A DNA stretch of 53,256 nt from Arachnopeziza araneosa (Eukaryota > Ascomycota > Leotiomycetes > Helotiales > Arachnopezizaceae). Below the pieces are notes generated by a model. It searched no databases and was not told the DNA's origin. It worked only from the letters and a program-made list of their open reading frames with translations. Location: the NCBI GenBank assembly GCA_003988855.1, contig QYAI01000165.1:1-53256 (forward strand). The letters are read 5' to 3'. Below are positions 10,933-22,233 of this stretch, piece by piece. A program made the position numbers and the translations under genes. Positions within the stretch are counted from its first letter, which is position 1. Every line of letters begins with the position of its first letter.

Positions 10933-11578
10933 ACCATCAACGGCTCACATCAGTGGAAATCGGTAGTATCCACAGGGCCTGATCGTCTATTGTGGCCAGC
11001 AAGACGGTCGCCATCCATCACTGGAATTTTCCGGCACTTCGACTGCTTCTGTACGTTCCGCAAGGTAGCGTTCAGAGATCAAGAGCTTTGGCGGAAACAT
11101 GAAACTAAGCATATTCGAAATGATACGGATAGGGAATTTTTGTGGTGCTGTGGTATTTGTGATGACTTCGATTTGTCTGAACCAAGAAGATTTTTACATG
11201 TTCGGAAGCATTGGCAAGAGGGCTACGATAGCCGTACCTGGGTAGGTGGCCCGATAGTCGTACTACTTAATAAGGAGCAGTTAGATAGCCTCGATGGATT
11301 GACCGATAAGCAATTTATAGCGAAAGCTAAGAGATTGGTGAAGCAAATTTGGCGTCCACCATCTTCTAAAACTAGTAACGAGGAGAGAACCGAAAAGAGG
11401 GGAGTCGGGTATATATTGCACCCTGCATATCTTTTGTGGCTTAGCTAACAATTTCGCAAGACTGGATAAACGGATAAGATATCCAGAAGAGCTTGATCAG
11501 GTTGAGTCTACTCCGATGGCACATGGATTCTTCGCATCTTTAAGACGAATTTTCCAACCTTTTAGAAAACGATATTAA
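10933..11578 (+). CDS. C2H2-type zinc-finger protein, 5' end not found
   Basis: An open frame from about 10933 reads GPDRLLWPARRSPSITGIF and then two finger-like units. The first has FDCFCTFRKVAF with WRKHETKH. The second has CGICDDFD followed by FLHVRKHW (C-x2-C ... H-x3-H). It ends at donor GTATAT; a 52-nt intron (11409-11460, branch CTAAC, acceptor GCAAG) leads to a last exon that finishes YPEELDQVESTPMAHGFF ... FRKRY at 11578. Fungal C2H2 proteins with spaced, irregular fingers of this kind are probable DNA-binding regulators, but most are uncharacterised. No ATG precedes the first finger in frame, so an upstream exon is missing from this model or the gene is 5' truncated. Confidence 0.5.
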
Positions 11579-12183
11579 TGAATTACGAAAGACGCTTCGA
11601 CGAGCTATGCTTTGGACTAATAAAGTCTAAAACTGTAGCTTCATTATGGTAACCTGATTTCCTCCTATTTGAGGCATAGGGCTTGTGATGTACCGCTTAG
11701 GATTATCACAGTCCGAATCCGTTTGTTCTCTTCCGGAGTTGGAGTTTGACCTAAAGATTATCTCTACGTTGCAGGTTTTATGGTCGTCATTGCAAAGAAG
11801 TGGTGAGATTAGATAGCAGAGTAGAAACTTTTTGAAAAATTTCCAGAACCAATTTTAAATGAAGAAATTATGTTGTATCAAAGAAGTCGAATTCAATGCA
11901 AGCTCAAACACTAGCTTCAAACACTATTCGGGGGTATGAATAAGAGCGGAGTTCCGCTCAAGATTTACTACTCCCATTTCTAAGCGACTCTTTACCATCC
12001 CCCCCAAGGTCAACCCCAGGACCCCTACAGCCCCAACTTTGCTTTGAAATACTGCCGTACTGATAAAAAGGTATAAAGTTCAAAAGTTCCTTGGTACCTC
12101 TACTCAAACTGCCTCACCAAAAGTCACAATCTCAACCTCTCATTTACATAAACCTTCCCAAGAACAGGAATAAAGAAGCCATC
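11579..12183. other. Intergenic; upstream of the NmrA-like gene
   Basis: This is 605 bp. No open frame of note is present. A C-rich stretch at about 11996-12030 precedes the NmrA-like start and could be promoter sequence. Nothing else is recognised. Confidence 0.45.
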
Positions 12184-13262
12184 ATGCTCCCCCTCCTAAC
12201 CATCGTAGGCGCAACTGGAGTTCAAGGCGGCTCCGCCGTGACCGCCGCGCTATCATCGGGAAAATACAAGGTCCGGGCCTTAACCCGGAACGTGGACAGC
12301 GACGCAGCCAAAGCGCTCGCCTCTCGTGGCGCTGAAGTCAGAGCCGCTGATCTCAACGACGTGGGATCGCTTATTCGAGCATTTGAGGTTGATTTCTCGT
12401 CCCTATCAAACACACACGGGAAGATAATGACATGCAGAACAGGGATCCACTGCCATCTTCGCGCTGACCAATTTCTTCGAGCCGTTCACCTCTCACGATG
12501 CGGCGCATGCGGTGGAGGTCGAGGTGCAGCAAGGCACGAACCTTGCTGATGCGGCGGCGCGGACGGAAGGGCTGCAGCATTTCATCTGGAGCACGTTACC
12601 CGCCAGTGAGAAGATCTCGGGTGGGAAACACTCGATCCCGCACCTTGAGGGCAAGGTGAAGATCGATGATTATATCAAGAGCAAGAAGGATTTACTGAGC
12701 AAGACGACTTTCCTGTGGGTAGCGTTTTACGCGACCAACTTGATGAATCCGGTCTACAAGCCGACTTTGTTGGTGAGGAGTTCTTGAGGAGGAGGGAGTC
12801 TGTCATGAGAGTGAGGGCTAATAGATAAAATAGCCATCAAGCGGGAAGTATATCCAGCTCCAGCTCGTTCCAGCCAATACACCAGTCTTATCTATTGGCG
12901 ACCCGGATAAGAATATCGGACCCTTTGTACTTGCAGTTTTAAACCAGCCTCAACTCACGTCAAATGGGAAATACGTCCTTGCATACACCTCTAAAACAAG
13001 CACGGGTGGATTGCTAGAGAGTTGGAGTAGAGCAACGGGTAAGGAGAGTATATATATTGAAATTAAGGACGAGAAAACCTATGATGATCTCTGGCCCAAG
13101 CTCGGAGAGGAGATTGGCCTTATGATGAAATTTTTTGAGGACATGGGTGAGAACACTTGGAGTGGAGAGGATTTTTTAAGTCCGAAGGATTTGGGGATTG
13201 AAATTGAGGGTTTTGCGACTGATGATGAGGCGCTTCGCGGTTTGGATTGGGGTACTGTATAA
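12184..13262 (+). CDS. NmrA-like NAD(P)-binding protein
   Basis: Three exons (12184-12387, 12443-12772, 12834-13262) encode 320 aa. Intron 1 starts GTTGAT, a weak donor, and ends ACAG. Intron 2 starts GTGAGG and ends ATAG after a CTAAT branch site. The N-terminus LLTIVGATGVQGGSAV is the Rossmann GxxGxxG dinucleotide motif of the NmrA/HSCARG branch of atypical short-chain dehydrogenases. The next strand ends VRALTRN, the usual NADP-selecting region. GSTAIFALTNFFEPF follows directly after splice 1 and fits the family. Members act as redox-sensing regulators or as reductases. No Tyr-x3-Lys catalytic pair is obvious, which favours a sensor role. The first-exon splice keeps the conserved block in frame, so the gene looks intact. 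Confidence 0.85.
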
Positions 13263-13481
13263 ACATGTCCTTTGTTCAAACCTTTGTAGGTGCGAGGAGC
13301 TTCAGAGTATATAAGAAATCCTTATCCTAAAAATATATGAACAGATGACAAAGAACTTCTCTAGTAATCCTTTGAGATTCCGAGGAAACTTCCTCAGGTG
13401 TTGATATCCCCGCTCAGATCGTCAATACACACGGTAGACGATAAGAAATTTCTCTCGATCAATTATCAAATATCAAAGAGC

Positions 13482-15004
13482 TCAAGCACCATCCCCATAG
13501 CTCTTTACCCTACTCCAAAAGAACGCTTTGTCGTTCCTCAATGTAAACTCTCCCGAATCATCTGTCAACAGGTTATAATTCCAAAAGCCCTGCCACACCA
13601 GCTTGTTATTCCTCGCCCCCTTAATTGCACCTCGAAGACTCAATTTCAGGCGATAAATATACTTTGCACTTGCGCCTTCGGTCTCTACAAAAACATCCCC
13701 TTCGCAGTCTCGTAAATCTGAATCTGAACTGTCCATAGCTGTAGAGAGCCGCCAGCGGCCTCGAAGGGCGTTCTGCATTACAATTGATGGGAGGTGAGAC
13801 TGTGCTCCGTTTCGGTGGGTTTCTTGGTGTTGTTTGGTAAGGTAGTGAACTACATCTGTTGGTTCAGTAGTGGTTAGGAGTGAGATGACAGTCCCATCAC
13901 GAAAGAAACGGAGATATCGGTAATAAGTCACAATGTGAACGGGACTATTCCAGCTGACCTGAGAGGCTGAAGCTTGACCTGGTCGCATATAATTTACGGT
14001 ACTGATATAACAACCATTAAAGCGGATCCGAGGTCGTAAACGGAACATCTTATGCCAGGACGAAGAAAAGGCAGTCTTGAGGAGCGATGTGGTCACTGCT
14101 TCTTTGTTTAGATGTGGAATTGAGTCTTCTTCATCCGAGTCAAGTGTATCCTTGAGAGGACCACCAAAGACCTCTTGTTGCCACTGATAATGCATAGCAC
14201 CAAATCCCACTTCGGAACCCAAACAGATTCGTTTCCAAATTCTTTCTTCCGAGGCTACTAAGTATGCCATTTTCTTACAAACTTGGGCGATCCGAGCAAA
14301 ACTCGCAACGTCGATAATAGCCACTTCGGTAAGAATATGAACCAATATCTCTTCAGGCATTCTTGATATTGGACAAGGAGGAGCAGGCGTTCCTTCGATG
14401 AGAGGTGGTGCGGGTTCAATTGACAAGCCAGAGAAACTGGCAATAAGTTCATTGATCGTTTGTGGGGGGCCATCTAGGGAGTGATGGGCAGGATTAGGGA
14501 CTGTGACTGAAGCGTTGGATGGATTCGGGTTTGTCGGTTTCGAGGCGAAAGAGGACGGTGGGAAATGTTTATTCTTGTATTTCAGGTCGACTCTACTGTC
14601 CATCTTATTTATCAGCTTTGGAGAAAGATATAGTCTGCAATACTCACCCGAAACGCCTTCCGGTAGAGATCAAGACTATCCCCTAAGCTGCCTTGGGTCT
14701 CACTCTCTACCGCTCTTTCATAGTGTTCCAAAGCAGATACTGGCTCTTTCCCGCTACTCTTGACACTCTCTTCAGCTTCCTTCTCCTCTTTGTAGCCATC
14801 ATAGCCGTTGGGAGCCTGCAGGGTTTCCTCATCTTCTCTATTTGTTTTCGTAGGCCTGCTGCTTGAAGCTAGACTTGAGATCGGGGGAGGTTTTCGTGAT
14901 GCCTTGGATGCCTTGCTTCTGGGTCCGTCTGGTTGAACTTTGGCTGATACTTCTGCACGCCACTGCTGGCGAAATTGTTCTAATTCAGGATTGTAGTCTT
15001 CCAT
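13482..15004 (-). CDS. F-box protein of the FBXO9/Hrt3/Pof7 type
   Basis: Two exons (15004-14648 and 14603-13482) are joined by a 44-nt intron starting GTGAGT and ending ATAAG, giving 492 aa. Order of parts: a charged N-terminus (MEDYNPELEQFRQQW); a disordered Ser/Lys region; a short TPR/MIT-like helix pair at about 85-125 (ALEHYERAVESETQG, then YRKAFR across the splice); an F-box at about 198-245 (MPEEILVHILTEVAIIDVAS ... VCKKMAYLVASEERIWKRIC); and the conserved C-terminal domain (FNGCYISTVNYMRPGQ, FFRDGTVISLLTTTEP). This order is diagnostic for FBXO9/Hrt3. Such proteins bind Skp1 and recruit substrates to SCF ubiquitin ligases. The gene shares a 335-bp divergent promoter with the mitochondrial carrier. 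It appears intact. Confidence 0.92.
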
Positions 15005-15339
15005 TCTATGTGGTATTGTACAATCTAAAAAGGTCTTGTAAAGGGATGGGTTTAGGATAGGCGGGATTGTTGATGTCAATTGTCAATAATGACTCTCACC
15101 GGCGAGATCTTATCAATCAGACGCCGCAATCGCTGGGCGGGACCGGGCCAGCTGCAAGACTCAACAGGGGGCACGAATTTCCTCGGCCTTGCGCCCGTGC
15201 GCCGGCTTTAAAATTTTGGCGACATCATCATTTTCTATCACCAAATTCTCTTTGTCGAGTCACACAACACAATTCAAAATTATTGCTGGCAGAGGAGCTT
15301 CTCAAATACCATTGATCATACTGAGCAACCCTCCCATCG
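15005..15339. promoter_or_regulatory. Divergent promoter of the F-box and carrier genes
   Basis: Only 335 bp separate the start codons of two divergent conserved genes, so this interval must serve both. It is GC-rich in the middle (around 15130-15210) and C/T-rich towards the carrier start. No single element is called. Confidence 0.6.
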
Positions 15340-16753
15340 ATGTCAAGCTTCTGGGACCGCCCTACAGCTTCCGACCAAGAGCACGCCACCACTTTCGGTC
15401 CGGAAGAGACTTTTGGAGGGCGGGGACATGATAGAATACATGGAGACGACCCTATTCCAGGAACTGAAGGCACTATCGCGATGAGCGGTGATAATGATGA
15501 TGTCTTCACGGACATCACTGCTGGTCAGAAGATGATCTCTGCGATGTCTGGGAGTTTATTGACTTCTCTCCTCGGTAAATCCTCTCATCTCCGAAAGGGG
15601 TTTTGACAGCTAACTCAGTCTTCTAGTGACTCCTCTAGATGTCGTCCGAGTCCGCCTACAATCACAGCCTATGCCATCCCCTCTCACCGCAATACACAAA
15701 CTCGCCTCAAGCTCCCCTCGATCCTTCAATACTCTTCCTCCGAACCTCGGGGTTACTGCCTGTTGTCGAGAAGTCTTCTTTGCGAATAATAATGTGGAAT
15801 TCTGCATGGCAGGTCCTCGAGTTGGAGCTCTAGCCGTTGGAGTTGATTGTGCCGTGGAAGAAACTCAAAGGAAGACGTTCAATTCTACTTTTGATGGATT
15901 GAAGAAGATTGCGCGAAATGAAGGAGTCACCACTCTATGGCGAGGATTATCTCCAACGTTGGTCATGACTGTGCCGGCAAACATCATATATTTTACCGGG
16001 TATGATTGGCTGCGATTCAACAAGAGTAGTCCTATCAATCGACTATTGTCGGACAACTATGCGCCATTAGTAGCAGGAGCTACGGCGAGAATCATAGCTG
16101 CCACAGTTGTGGGTCCGATTGAAATGTTTCGGACGAGAATGCAAGCTAGTCGATCAACTGGTGGATCGCATTTTTCAGAAACTGTCAAGAGTATGGGAGC
16201 GATGGTTGCCGGTCATGGATACTCATCCATGTGGCGTGGGTTGACCTTGACACTTTGGAGAGACGTACCGTTTTCTGGGATCTACTGGTGGGGATACGAA
16301 ACTGTTCGAGGGGCATTGACAGACGCGCGAGAGAAACGCCGCGGACGAGATCTTAAAAGCCGAGGAAAGGGGGCGAGAACCAGATCACAGAGTCGAGAGA
16401 ATCACACAGCCACATTTACGGATAGTTTCGTGGCGGGAGCATCTTCGGGTGCTGTGGCGTCGATCCTGACAATGCCTTTTGATGTGGGGAAAACCAGACG
16501 ACAAGTTTTTGTAGAACCTGGAGCAGGAAGCTCTGGAGCGGAGAGGATCCTAGCGCCAGAAGAGAGGTCGATGCCGAGATTCCTATGGCACATCTTCAAG
16601 ACGGAGGGCATGGCTGGTTTGTGGAGAGGATGGATACCCCGTACCCTCAAAGTTGCGCCAGCCTGCGCGATCATGATATCTAGTTACGAAGTTGGGAAGC
16701 GAACCTTCAGAAGTGCAAATGAGAGAGCAGAACGGAAAGGAACAGGTGCATGA
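15340..16753 (+). CDS. MTM1: Mitochondrial carrier, Mtm1/SLC25A39-40 type
   Basis: Two exons (15340-15574 and 15627-16753) with a 52-nt intron (donor GTAAAT, acceptor TTCTAG) give 453 aa. All three carrier signatures are present: PLDVVRVRLQ near residue 81, PIEMFRTRMQ near 240 and PFDVGKTRRQV near 361. Each is followed by a helix pair of the inner-membrane carrier fold. The long insertion after the first signature (with a CREVFF...NNNVEFC segment) and the loop rich in Arg/Lys/Ser before the third repeat are typical of the Mtm1/SLC25A39 branch. That branch is linked in yeast to manganese loading of Sod2 and iron-sulfur or haem homeostasis, and in animals to mitochondrial glutathione import. 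It is about 75 aa longer than a basic carrier owing to the N-terminal extension. No damage is seen. Confidence 0.88.
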
Positions 16754-18032
16754 TGATCAAACCACTCCTATTTGGCTGGCGTTTTGGCGGGAAAATTTGG
16801 GACCAGGAACTTATCGCAATACCACCACCACACTGTTGGTCTTTTGTATTTGCATAGCGTTGTCGGCATCTTGATGTAAGATAGACGTAGATAATAAGTC
16901 TCACGAGAATTACTCATACTCAAGACATTCCTGAGCTGAACAGTTCAGCTACAATAGAGCGGGAAAAAAAAGATGGAAGGTTTCCCTAACGCTGCGCAAT
17001 GGTGAAGACGACAATTCGCAAAGAGTGGGAGCAAGTTACCCTCAGATGGGAGCAAAACACGGCTAGCGACATAGGTGTGGCGTTCACGAGCGGGAGCCTT
17101 CCGCAAATCAGCGCTAGGGCAACCTTAAGCTTAACGCGCCTCAAAGACCATCTCAAACAAGAGAACTTCAAGAGACATGTATGTCGACATACCTCAGTCA
17201 TCGTTCTTGATCCAGCCCACTCCTCTCTTCCCAACCTCAAAAGACATCACAACCGGCCGGGGATATCTTTCACGTAATAGGAAAATGATCTGCTGCCGTA
17301 GCAGAGGCGAAACCTGATGGAAGCTTCTCCACGGACGCGCTCGACATGGGGTTTTGCTGGTTTGTGCGACGTCGAGGGGAGCGCATCCTCATCGCGCGAT
17401 CAACGCCTGAACTGCCGTGCTTGCTCTCACAGCACGGCAGGATCACACGTATTCGCGATGCCCGCTCGACTTCTGCTCACACCATCTTCAATCCTGCGAG
17501 GTTTCTTGCACTTTGTATCATTTGACTTCCTCTCTCTCTTTTCGCGGTCCTCTTCTTACCATGCCAGAATTACGGTGTCGTTGCAGGAAAATGTGAAAAC
17601 TTGACGCATTCTTCCACGTGTGATTTCGGTTTCATAAAGTTACATGTATCAACCAACATGTTTCCATCACATTTTCCGGTCCAGGCATTTGCTCCTTAGG
17701 GGTCCTCTTTTGTGGCCCGTCCGTCAAACACTGTGCTCAGGAGCATGCCGAATCAACCGTTGTGGATGCGACGGTTACCAGTCGATCATTCCCCTCCGCG
17801 ATGGTGAAAAGATGATGCGATCCCCTCTAACGTGATGCTCATATTTGTGGTTTTGGTTTACATAATGCCATGGATCTCGCATTCCCACCGTTCATAATAA
17901 AGTCCCCGAGATTCATCAGTTCCATCATCCAGGCAGCTCAGCACAAAGCTAACCAGCTCTTACTGAATTCTTCCCATTTGAACTCTGCAGTAGCCGAACT
18001 TTTACTCTGATCAAGGCTGTATCTTCTCGAAG
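16754..18032. other. Long intergenic region upstream of the permease
   Basis: This is 1.28 kb. Frames such as 16999-17277 and 17317-17604 carry no recognisable domain. The long untranslated interval immediately before a nutrient permease probably contains its regulatory region. An E-box is listed separately. A short GC-rich palindromic segment (GCCGTGCTTGCTCTCACAGC region, about 17411-17431) is also present. Confidence 0.45.
17615..17620. promoter_or_regulatory. CACGTG E-box upstream of the permease
   Basis: A palindromic CACGTG lies 413 bp before the permease ATG. In yeast, Cbf1 with Met4 acts at TCACGTG in sulfur-amino-acid genes, and the downstream gene resembles a methionine permease. 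The hexamer is common by chance and several others occur in this window, so the link is only suggestive. Confidence 0.25.
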
Positions 18033-19927
18033 ATGGTCAACTGGAGGCTGGGTAGCCGTAAAGGCGCCGAATCCACCGCGACCAGCACCGGCGCCGACTA
18101 CCAGCCGGACTTTGTGTCTGAAGGCAGCTTGAAGTTTGCCCTTGAGAAAGGTGGAAATGATTCCAAGCCAAGTTACCGTAAGACACTCTCATCTCAAAGT
18201 GGCACGTACTGACTCCGTGAAGAGGAAGCATCAGGAGCGCCGGTTGAGGTCAATTCCTCTCTGGGTTACTCAGTTGGATCAGTCGCAATATTATTTCTCA
18301 ATTTCAGCATGATGGTTGGCACAGGGGTGTACAGTACTCCTTCTTCGGTCCTTCATGGAACAGGCTCCCCTGGCTTGGCTCTTATCTACTGGACGCTTGG
18401 ATACTTCATCTCCCTGGCCTCACTCGCCATGTACCTTGAGTACGCATCTTACTTCCCAAATCGTTCCGGGTCAGAAGTGGTCTATCTAGAACAAGCATTT
18501 CCGCGTCCAAGATACTTTTTCCCTCTGACTTTCGCTGTCCAAACCGTGGCTCTTTCCTTCAGCGCCAGCAATGCAATTGTTCTCTCTGCCTACCTGTTCA
18601 GGGCTAATGGTCATACACCCACGCCATGGGAACAAAAGGGTGTCGCTATTGCTGGTTACACTGTCGCCTACCTTCTCGTAGTATTTAATACTCGTTATAG
18701 TTTATGGCTCTCCAACTTCATCGGCAGCGTAAAGCTTATCACTCTCCTTTTCGTTGCGATCACTGGCCTTGTCGTCCTCGGTGGCCATACTCGTGTCAAG
18801 GATCCCAGAGCAAATTTCCGAGACTCTTTTCAAGGGAGCGGATCGGGCGGTGGATACGGTGCAACCACTGCCCTCTACAACATTATATTCTCGTATGCTG
18901 GATACACTAATGCTTTTAACGTTGTCAATGAGGTCAAGAGACCAGTCCAAACGATCAAGAAAAGCGCATCACTTGCCTTACTTCTCGTTGCCGTGTTATA
19001 CGTCCTGGCGAATGTTGCTTACCTAGCGGCGATACCGAAAGCTACGCTTGCTGCTGGAAAGCAGACAGTTGCAGCTCTTTTTTTCCAGGCCGTGTTTGGA
19101 CCCCACGTGAAGGGATTAAACGTTCTCATTGCACTTTCTGCCTTTGGGAACATCATCGCGGTCTTGATTGGCCAATCTCGCGTGATTCGAGAATGCGGAA
19201 GGTATGTCTGCGGACAAGCCCAATTGGAAATAACATGCTAATAAGGTGATAGGCAAGGAGTTCTACCTTTCCCTAAATTCTGGGCTTCAACCCGTCCTTT
19301 CGGAACTCCACTTGGCCCATATACTGTCAAATGGGCGTTGACCATGATCATGATCCTCGCGCCCCCAGCCGGCGATGCATTCAACTTTGTGGTCGACCTC
19401 TCTATCTATCCCTCGCAAGCCTTTAGTCTTGCTCTGGCTATTGGCTTATACTTTGTTCGAAATCAGCGAAAGAAGGCTGGAATCCCCCGGTCAGAATTCC
19501 GTGCGTGGGACATTGCCATTGTCTTCAACATTTTAGTCAACATCTATTGCCTGGTTATGCCTTGGTACCCTCCTCCGGGCGGTGCGAACAAAGGCCAGTT
19601 TAGCTTTTGGTACGCAGCCTACGTTGTCACTGGTATCGGAATGTAAGTCCTCTAGCCACACTTTGTTGAACAGCACTGACTATTCCTAGCCTTGTCGTTT
19701 GCGTTTTATACTATATTACATGGATATACATTCTCCCACGCATTGGGAAGTATCAGGTCAGACAGGAAATCATTGTCCTCGATGATCAAGGCACGAATTC
19801 ACATGCATTGCGCAAGGTTCCAAATGATGAGCTTGCAGCTTGGGATGCGGTTCATGATCCTACTGGCAAAATAGTTGATGACTCCATTGTCCTCTCTGGG
19901 AAAGGAAACTCTGAGAAGTCGGTGTGA
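18033..19927 (+). CDS. Amino-acid permease, high-affinity methionine (Mup1-like) type
   Basis: Four exons: 18033-18177, 18223-19201, 19253-19642 and 19690-19927. Introns of 45, 51 and 47 nt have donors GTAAGA, GTATGT and GTAAGT. The protein is 583 aa. A hydrophilic N-terminus of about 65 residues is followed by the APC-superfamily first helix NFSMMVGTGVYSTPSSVL. About twelve hydrophobic segments follow, including YNIIFSYAGYTNAFNVVNEV (helix 6 region) and a C-terminal helix YYITWIYILPRIGKY. The GTGVYSTP motif, the YAGYTNAFNVV substrate-site helix and the LPRIGKY end resemble the LAT/Mup1 group that imports methionine and sometimes cysteine at the plasma membrane. Substrate assignment is by resemblance only. 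The gene is intact. Confidence 0.85.
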
Positions 19928-20315
19928 GCGACTGGCTGCCGTCGCTTGGCCGTAGCGCTCTTCTCAGGTACAACTAAGCGTAGAGATTAATCTGTTGGCT
20001 AGGGAACAAGCGGGATCAGATCGCATATACAGTAAAGGTTCTAAACCCAAGATGTTCAATGTGAATGACTTTTCGAAACATGAGACCCCTTTCGCGAGAG
20101 AGGCGCCTAGATCAGGCTCCATCCTCTGACTTCGCGTATCCCTGCCAGCGCATTAACGCGACCGCGTCTCTACGCGAGCGGGCACTCTCTTTCACGACGT
20201 GACTCTGACCTCTCCCTGACCTCACCACTATCATATCCACTCAAAATCACAACCTCAATCCCAATTCCTCCTCAATCCCAAACTATCTTCTCTATTCCCA
20301 CGAGACCATCACAAC
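19928..20315. other. Intergenic; UNG1 promoter
   Basis: This is 388 bp between the permease stop and the UNG1 ATG. C/T-rich sequence from 20200 to 20300 suggests the transcription start zone. MCB-like motifs are listed separately. Confidence 0.5.
20156..20177. promoter_or_regulatory. MCB-like ACGCGA motif pair in the UNG1 promoter
   Basis: ACGCGA occurs at 20156-20161 and again at 20172-20177, with CGCGT between them at 20163-20167, about 140-160 bp before the ATG. In yeasts, MBF binds ACGCG-containing boxes in genes for DNA synthesis and repair that peak at G1/S. The clustering and the downstream gene fit, but binding is inferred. Confidence 0.4.
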
Positions 20316-21325
20316 ATGTCACTCAAACGCAAAGCCGCCGAAGCAGCGACCTCTGCGGTCAAAAAACCTAAATCCAATGGCAGCATCACCTCCTTTTTCG
20401 GGGCCCCGAAGCCTGTTGCAACGACCAAGAAGGCCACTGGTTCAAGCACGGAATCCATCCCCGGCCCGGCTTCGAAATGGGACAAGGAGAAGTGGGTTGC
20501 TACCCTGACCCCCGAGTTGAAGGAATTGCTTAAACTCGAGATTGAGACATTGCATGAGAGCTGGCTCAAGGAATTAAGGGATGAGATTACGAACCCTAGC
20601 TTCTTGGAGCTGAAGAAGTTCCTCAAGAAGGAGAAGGAGACCGGGAAGAAGGTTTTCCCGCCCGAGCAGGATATTTATTCTTGGTTTGTCTTTACCCCTT
20701 TTCGGTTACACCAATTCTCTTGAAAATTCGATGCTGATAGCAGGAAACCAGGTCCCGCCACACTCCCCTCAACACAGTCAAAGCCGTAGTCCTCGGTCAA
20801 GATCCTTACCACAATCATAACCAAGCCCACGGTCTCGCATTCTCCGTCCGCCCTCCTACCATCGCACCTCCGTCTCTCAAAAACATCTACAAAGCCCTCT
20901 CAATTGACTACCCCAAGACCTTCAAACCACCCCCCAACAACTCCGGTCTCCTCACCCCATGGGCAGACCGCGGTGTGCTCCTCCTCAACACCTGTCTCAC
21001 CGTCCGCGCCCACGAAGCGAACTCCCACAGCAACCGTGGTTGGGAGAAGTTCACCCAGAAAGTCATCGATATCGTGGCCAAGGAGCGCAGAAAGGGCGTC
21101 GTGTTCCTTGCCTGGGGTACTCCGGCTCAGAAGAGAGTGGGCAAGGTGGATAAGGTTAAGCATAAGGTGCTCACGGCTGTTCATCCCAGTCCCCTCAGTG
21201 CTAGCAGAGGTTGGTTCGAGAATGGGTGTTTCAAGAAGACTAATGAGTGGTTGGTTGAGAGGTGGGGTGAGGGAAGCGAGATTGATTGGAGCCTAGATGT
21301 GAAGGCTGCTGATGCAGGGCTGTAA
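20316..21325 (+). CDS. UNG1: Uracil-DNA glycosylase (family 1 UDG)
   Basis: Two exons (20316-20683 and 20752-21325) with a 68-nt intron (GTTTGT...CCAG) give 313 aa. This nuclear and mitochondrial base-excision-repair enzyme removes uracil from DNA. Key motifs are all present: the water-activating GQDPYH loop directly after the splice (RHTPLNTVKAVVLGQDPYHN), LLLNTCLTVR, FLAWGTPAQKR, and the minor-groove leucine loop HPSPLSASRGWF with its catalytic His. The N-terminus has Lys-rich MSLKRKAAEA and KKPKSNGSITSFFG, a PCNA-interaction-like SITSFF peptide at about residues 23-29, as in other eukaryotic UNG proteins. The acceptor was chosen because it restores the W-S-R-H-T-P block. The gene is intact. 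Confidence 0.95.
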
Positions 21326-21411
21326 AGTTGTCTGAAGCTGATATTGAGAGTACTGGAGTATTGATGCTGTCCTTCTGTGGATGGTATGAAATGATATTGA
21401 GATTGTGCTCG

Positions 21412-21543
21412 AGGAGTTGCGGCGAGGTTTGGAGTTGGTGAAAGAAAAGACGATCATTGTATCCGTCTGCGATTCAGGAGTTGTAGCGGGGTTGGAGTTT
21501 ACATCTTGGCGAAAGAAAAGAGGATCGTTGAATCTGTCTGATT
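21412..21543 (+). repeat. Imperfect tandem duplication, period about 64 bp
   Basis: Copy 1 (21412-21474) and copy 2 (21476-21543) share AGGAGTTG, a GGAGTT core, AAAGAAAAGA, then a GATC-x-TTG stretch and a TCTG-x-GATT end. They differ by several substitutions and a small insertion in copy 2. The duplication sits just after UNG1 and does not extend into its coding sequence. Confidence 0.65.
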
Positions 21544-22189
21544 TCCTGTCATTTCTTCTCTCTAACATGTGGTGTCACGGATCAAATCAACGGGTATAAA
21601 GTTAGGTCCATAATAGACCTCTCAAATACATTCTCTTGGCACTTGCTCTGTACTCTATATACATCTTGCCCTCGGTTCCTGTGAGCTCGCTCTTCGTCCA
21701 CGGCTGATCTCCCTTCCCTCTTCTCACGAGGCTATCTCCCATCCATCCAGGGTTTGAGGCTAGCGTTATCTTCTGCTTGCTTTATAGAAATAAGAGGCCA
21801 CTCAGAGCTACTCGTCTCCCTGGCAAAAATGGGTAGGACACCAAGAGCTTAAAGCAGTGACAGCATGGAGTCGAGGTTGTATTGGCGTAGAGTTGATAGG
21901 GTTTCAGAAAGGGGTATTTTGTAGGTCTTGGTACGGAAGTAGGATGAGATCCGAGGTTTGTTTATTCTACAGCAGAGTTTTGGTTGAGATGTTTAAGTTC
22001 TATCTTCCATCCCACCTCCTACGAGGACGGACGGGCCGGTGGCCACCATGCACGAGCGCAGCAAGGCGCAGCCGGAAAGCGTGTACTGTACACCAGAGCA
22101 TCTCCCTCGAGATCACCTCTTGCAGAACCGACACCACCTCTCGTTTACCAACCTCTCTTTCTGCGGCATGCTTCGCCTTCGCCACGAGT

Positions 22190-22233
22190 CGGTACGGTGT
22201 GGTTCGGTGCGGGGCGGGGCGGTGCGGTGCGGT
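22190..22233 (+). repeat. CGGTG-type G-rich short repeat
   Basis: About 44 bp of degenerate CGGTG/GGGGC units contain at least six GG or GGGG runs with short spacers. The G-strand could form a G-quadruplex. It produces open frames in several phases, which explains the overlapping frames seen here. Confidence 0.6.

Noticed and set aside
16999..17604. Plus-strand frames before the permease
   Set aside because: No domain, no homology impression, and they lie in the probable permease promoter.
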